In this document: positions 15,247 to 15,449 of the stretch, one piece after another | Layout of the letters: the number at the start of each line of letters is the position of its first letter | Position numbering within the stretch: the stretch's first letter is position 1 | Assembly: GCA_946479475.1 (NCBI GenBank) | Contig: CAMLGG010000116.1 | Coordinates: 1 to 15,449 of the forward strand | Direction of reading: 5' to 3' | DNA length: 15,449 bases | Source of the DNA: an uncultured Ideonella sp. | GTDB taxonomy: Bacteria > Pseudomonadota > Gammaproteobacteria > Burkholderiales > Burkholderiaceae | Notes under the pieces: generated by a model | Databases searched by the model: none | Told to the model about the DNA's origin: nothing | What the model saw: the letters and a program-made list of their open reading frames with translations, nothing else | Made by a program: the position numbers and the translations under genes

Positions 15247-15449
15247 CTACCTGCCCCAGCGAAGCACGAGCGGGTCGAGGCGGCGCGCGGCATCGAGCAG
15301 GCCGGCACGCACCTCGGGGCTCATCTCGGCGAAGGGATGGCGCGGCGCATCGCAGCGGATCACGCCGCCCTCCTTCATCAGCGCCTTGGCGGTGAGGATG
15401 CCGCCCTGGCGGTTCTCGTAGTTGATCAGCGGCAGCCAGCGGCCGTACT
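15247..15449 (-). CDS. DHDPS/NAL-family enzyme, C-terminal part (probable L-2-keto-3-deoxyarabonate dehydratase)
   Basis: Only the last 67 codons are present, running off the right edge and ending at a TAG at 15247-15249. The reading frame gives LPLINYENRQGG, AKALMKEGGVIRCDAPRHPF and LLDAARRLDPLVLRWGR, the C-terminal helices of the dihydrodipicolinate synthase/N-acetylneuraminate lyase family. In Azospirillum brasilense a member of this family is L-2-keto-3-deoxyarabonate dehydratase in the non-phosphorylative arabinose route. At the head of an arabinan operon that role is the best guess, but the active-site lysine lies outside the window. It is the most upstream gene visible, 23 bases before the endo-arabinanase start, so the operon promoter lies beyond the right edge. 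Confidence 0.75.
   Translation of the reverse strand, partial: YGRWLPLINYENRQGGILTAKALMKEGGVIRCDAPRHPFAEMSPEVRAGLLDAARRLDPLVLRWGR

Overview
This is a high-GC (roughly two-thirds or more G+C), gene-dense proteobacterial window. Protein style, tight ATGA gene overlaps and the gene families suggest a betaproteobacterium of the Burkholderiales (Roseateles/Mitsuaria/Rubrivivax-like). That assignment is inferred from overall look, not from a marker gene. The theme is uptake and breakdown of L-arabinose-rich plant polysaccharide (arabinan, arabinogalactan side chains).

Left part (1-2116, + strand): the tail of an ATP-binding protein and two permeases of a CUT2-type monosaccharide ABC transporter of the YtfR-YtfT-YjfF kind, joined by ATGA overlaps. 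Its likely cargo is a pentose or furanose sugar.

Middle part (2117-4027, all genes on - strand): a small accessory block unrelated to sugar use. It holds a DUF4440/SnoaL-like protein, a GFA-family zinc protein, the decayed tail of a probable P-loop kinase, and a HigB/HigA-like toxin-antitoxin pair. The pair has a perfect inverted-repeat operator and an apparently leaderless promoter. Base composition is visibly less GC-rich here, which fits horizontal acquisition.

Right part (4028-15449, - strand, read right to left): one long operon entering from beyond the right edge. In transcription order it encodes a DHDPS-family enzyme (partial; probably L-2-keto-3-deoxyarabonate dehydratase), a secreted GH43 endo-arabinanase, a MalK-like ATPase, MalF- and MalG-like permeases, a lipoprotein sugar-binding protein, a GH51 alpha-L-arabinofuranosidase, a cytoplasmic GH43 (subfamily 26-like) exo-arabinofuranosidase, an exported GH97 glycosidase, a GntR/FCD repressor and a LysR-type regulator. 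Every junction is an overlap or a gap of at most 23 bases.

Working model (inference): the exported endo-arabinanase and GH97 enzyme cut and trim arabinan-type chains. The CUT1 transporter imports the oligosaccharides, and GH51 and GH43 release L-arabinose in the cytoplasm. Arabinose is then oxidised by the non-phosphorylative route, to which the DHDPS-family enzyme would belong. The CUT2 transporter on the other strand would collect free monosaccharide. GntR and LysR proteins at the operon end probably sense a sugar acid or sugar. I see no RNA genes, insertion sequences or CRISPR arrays, and no clearly new system. The GH97 specificity, the toxin-antitoxin promoter and the kinase remnant are the items most worth checking.
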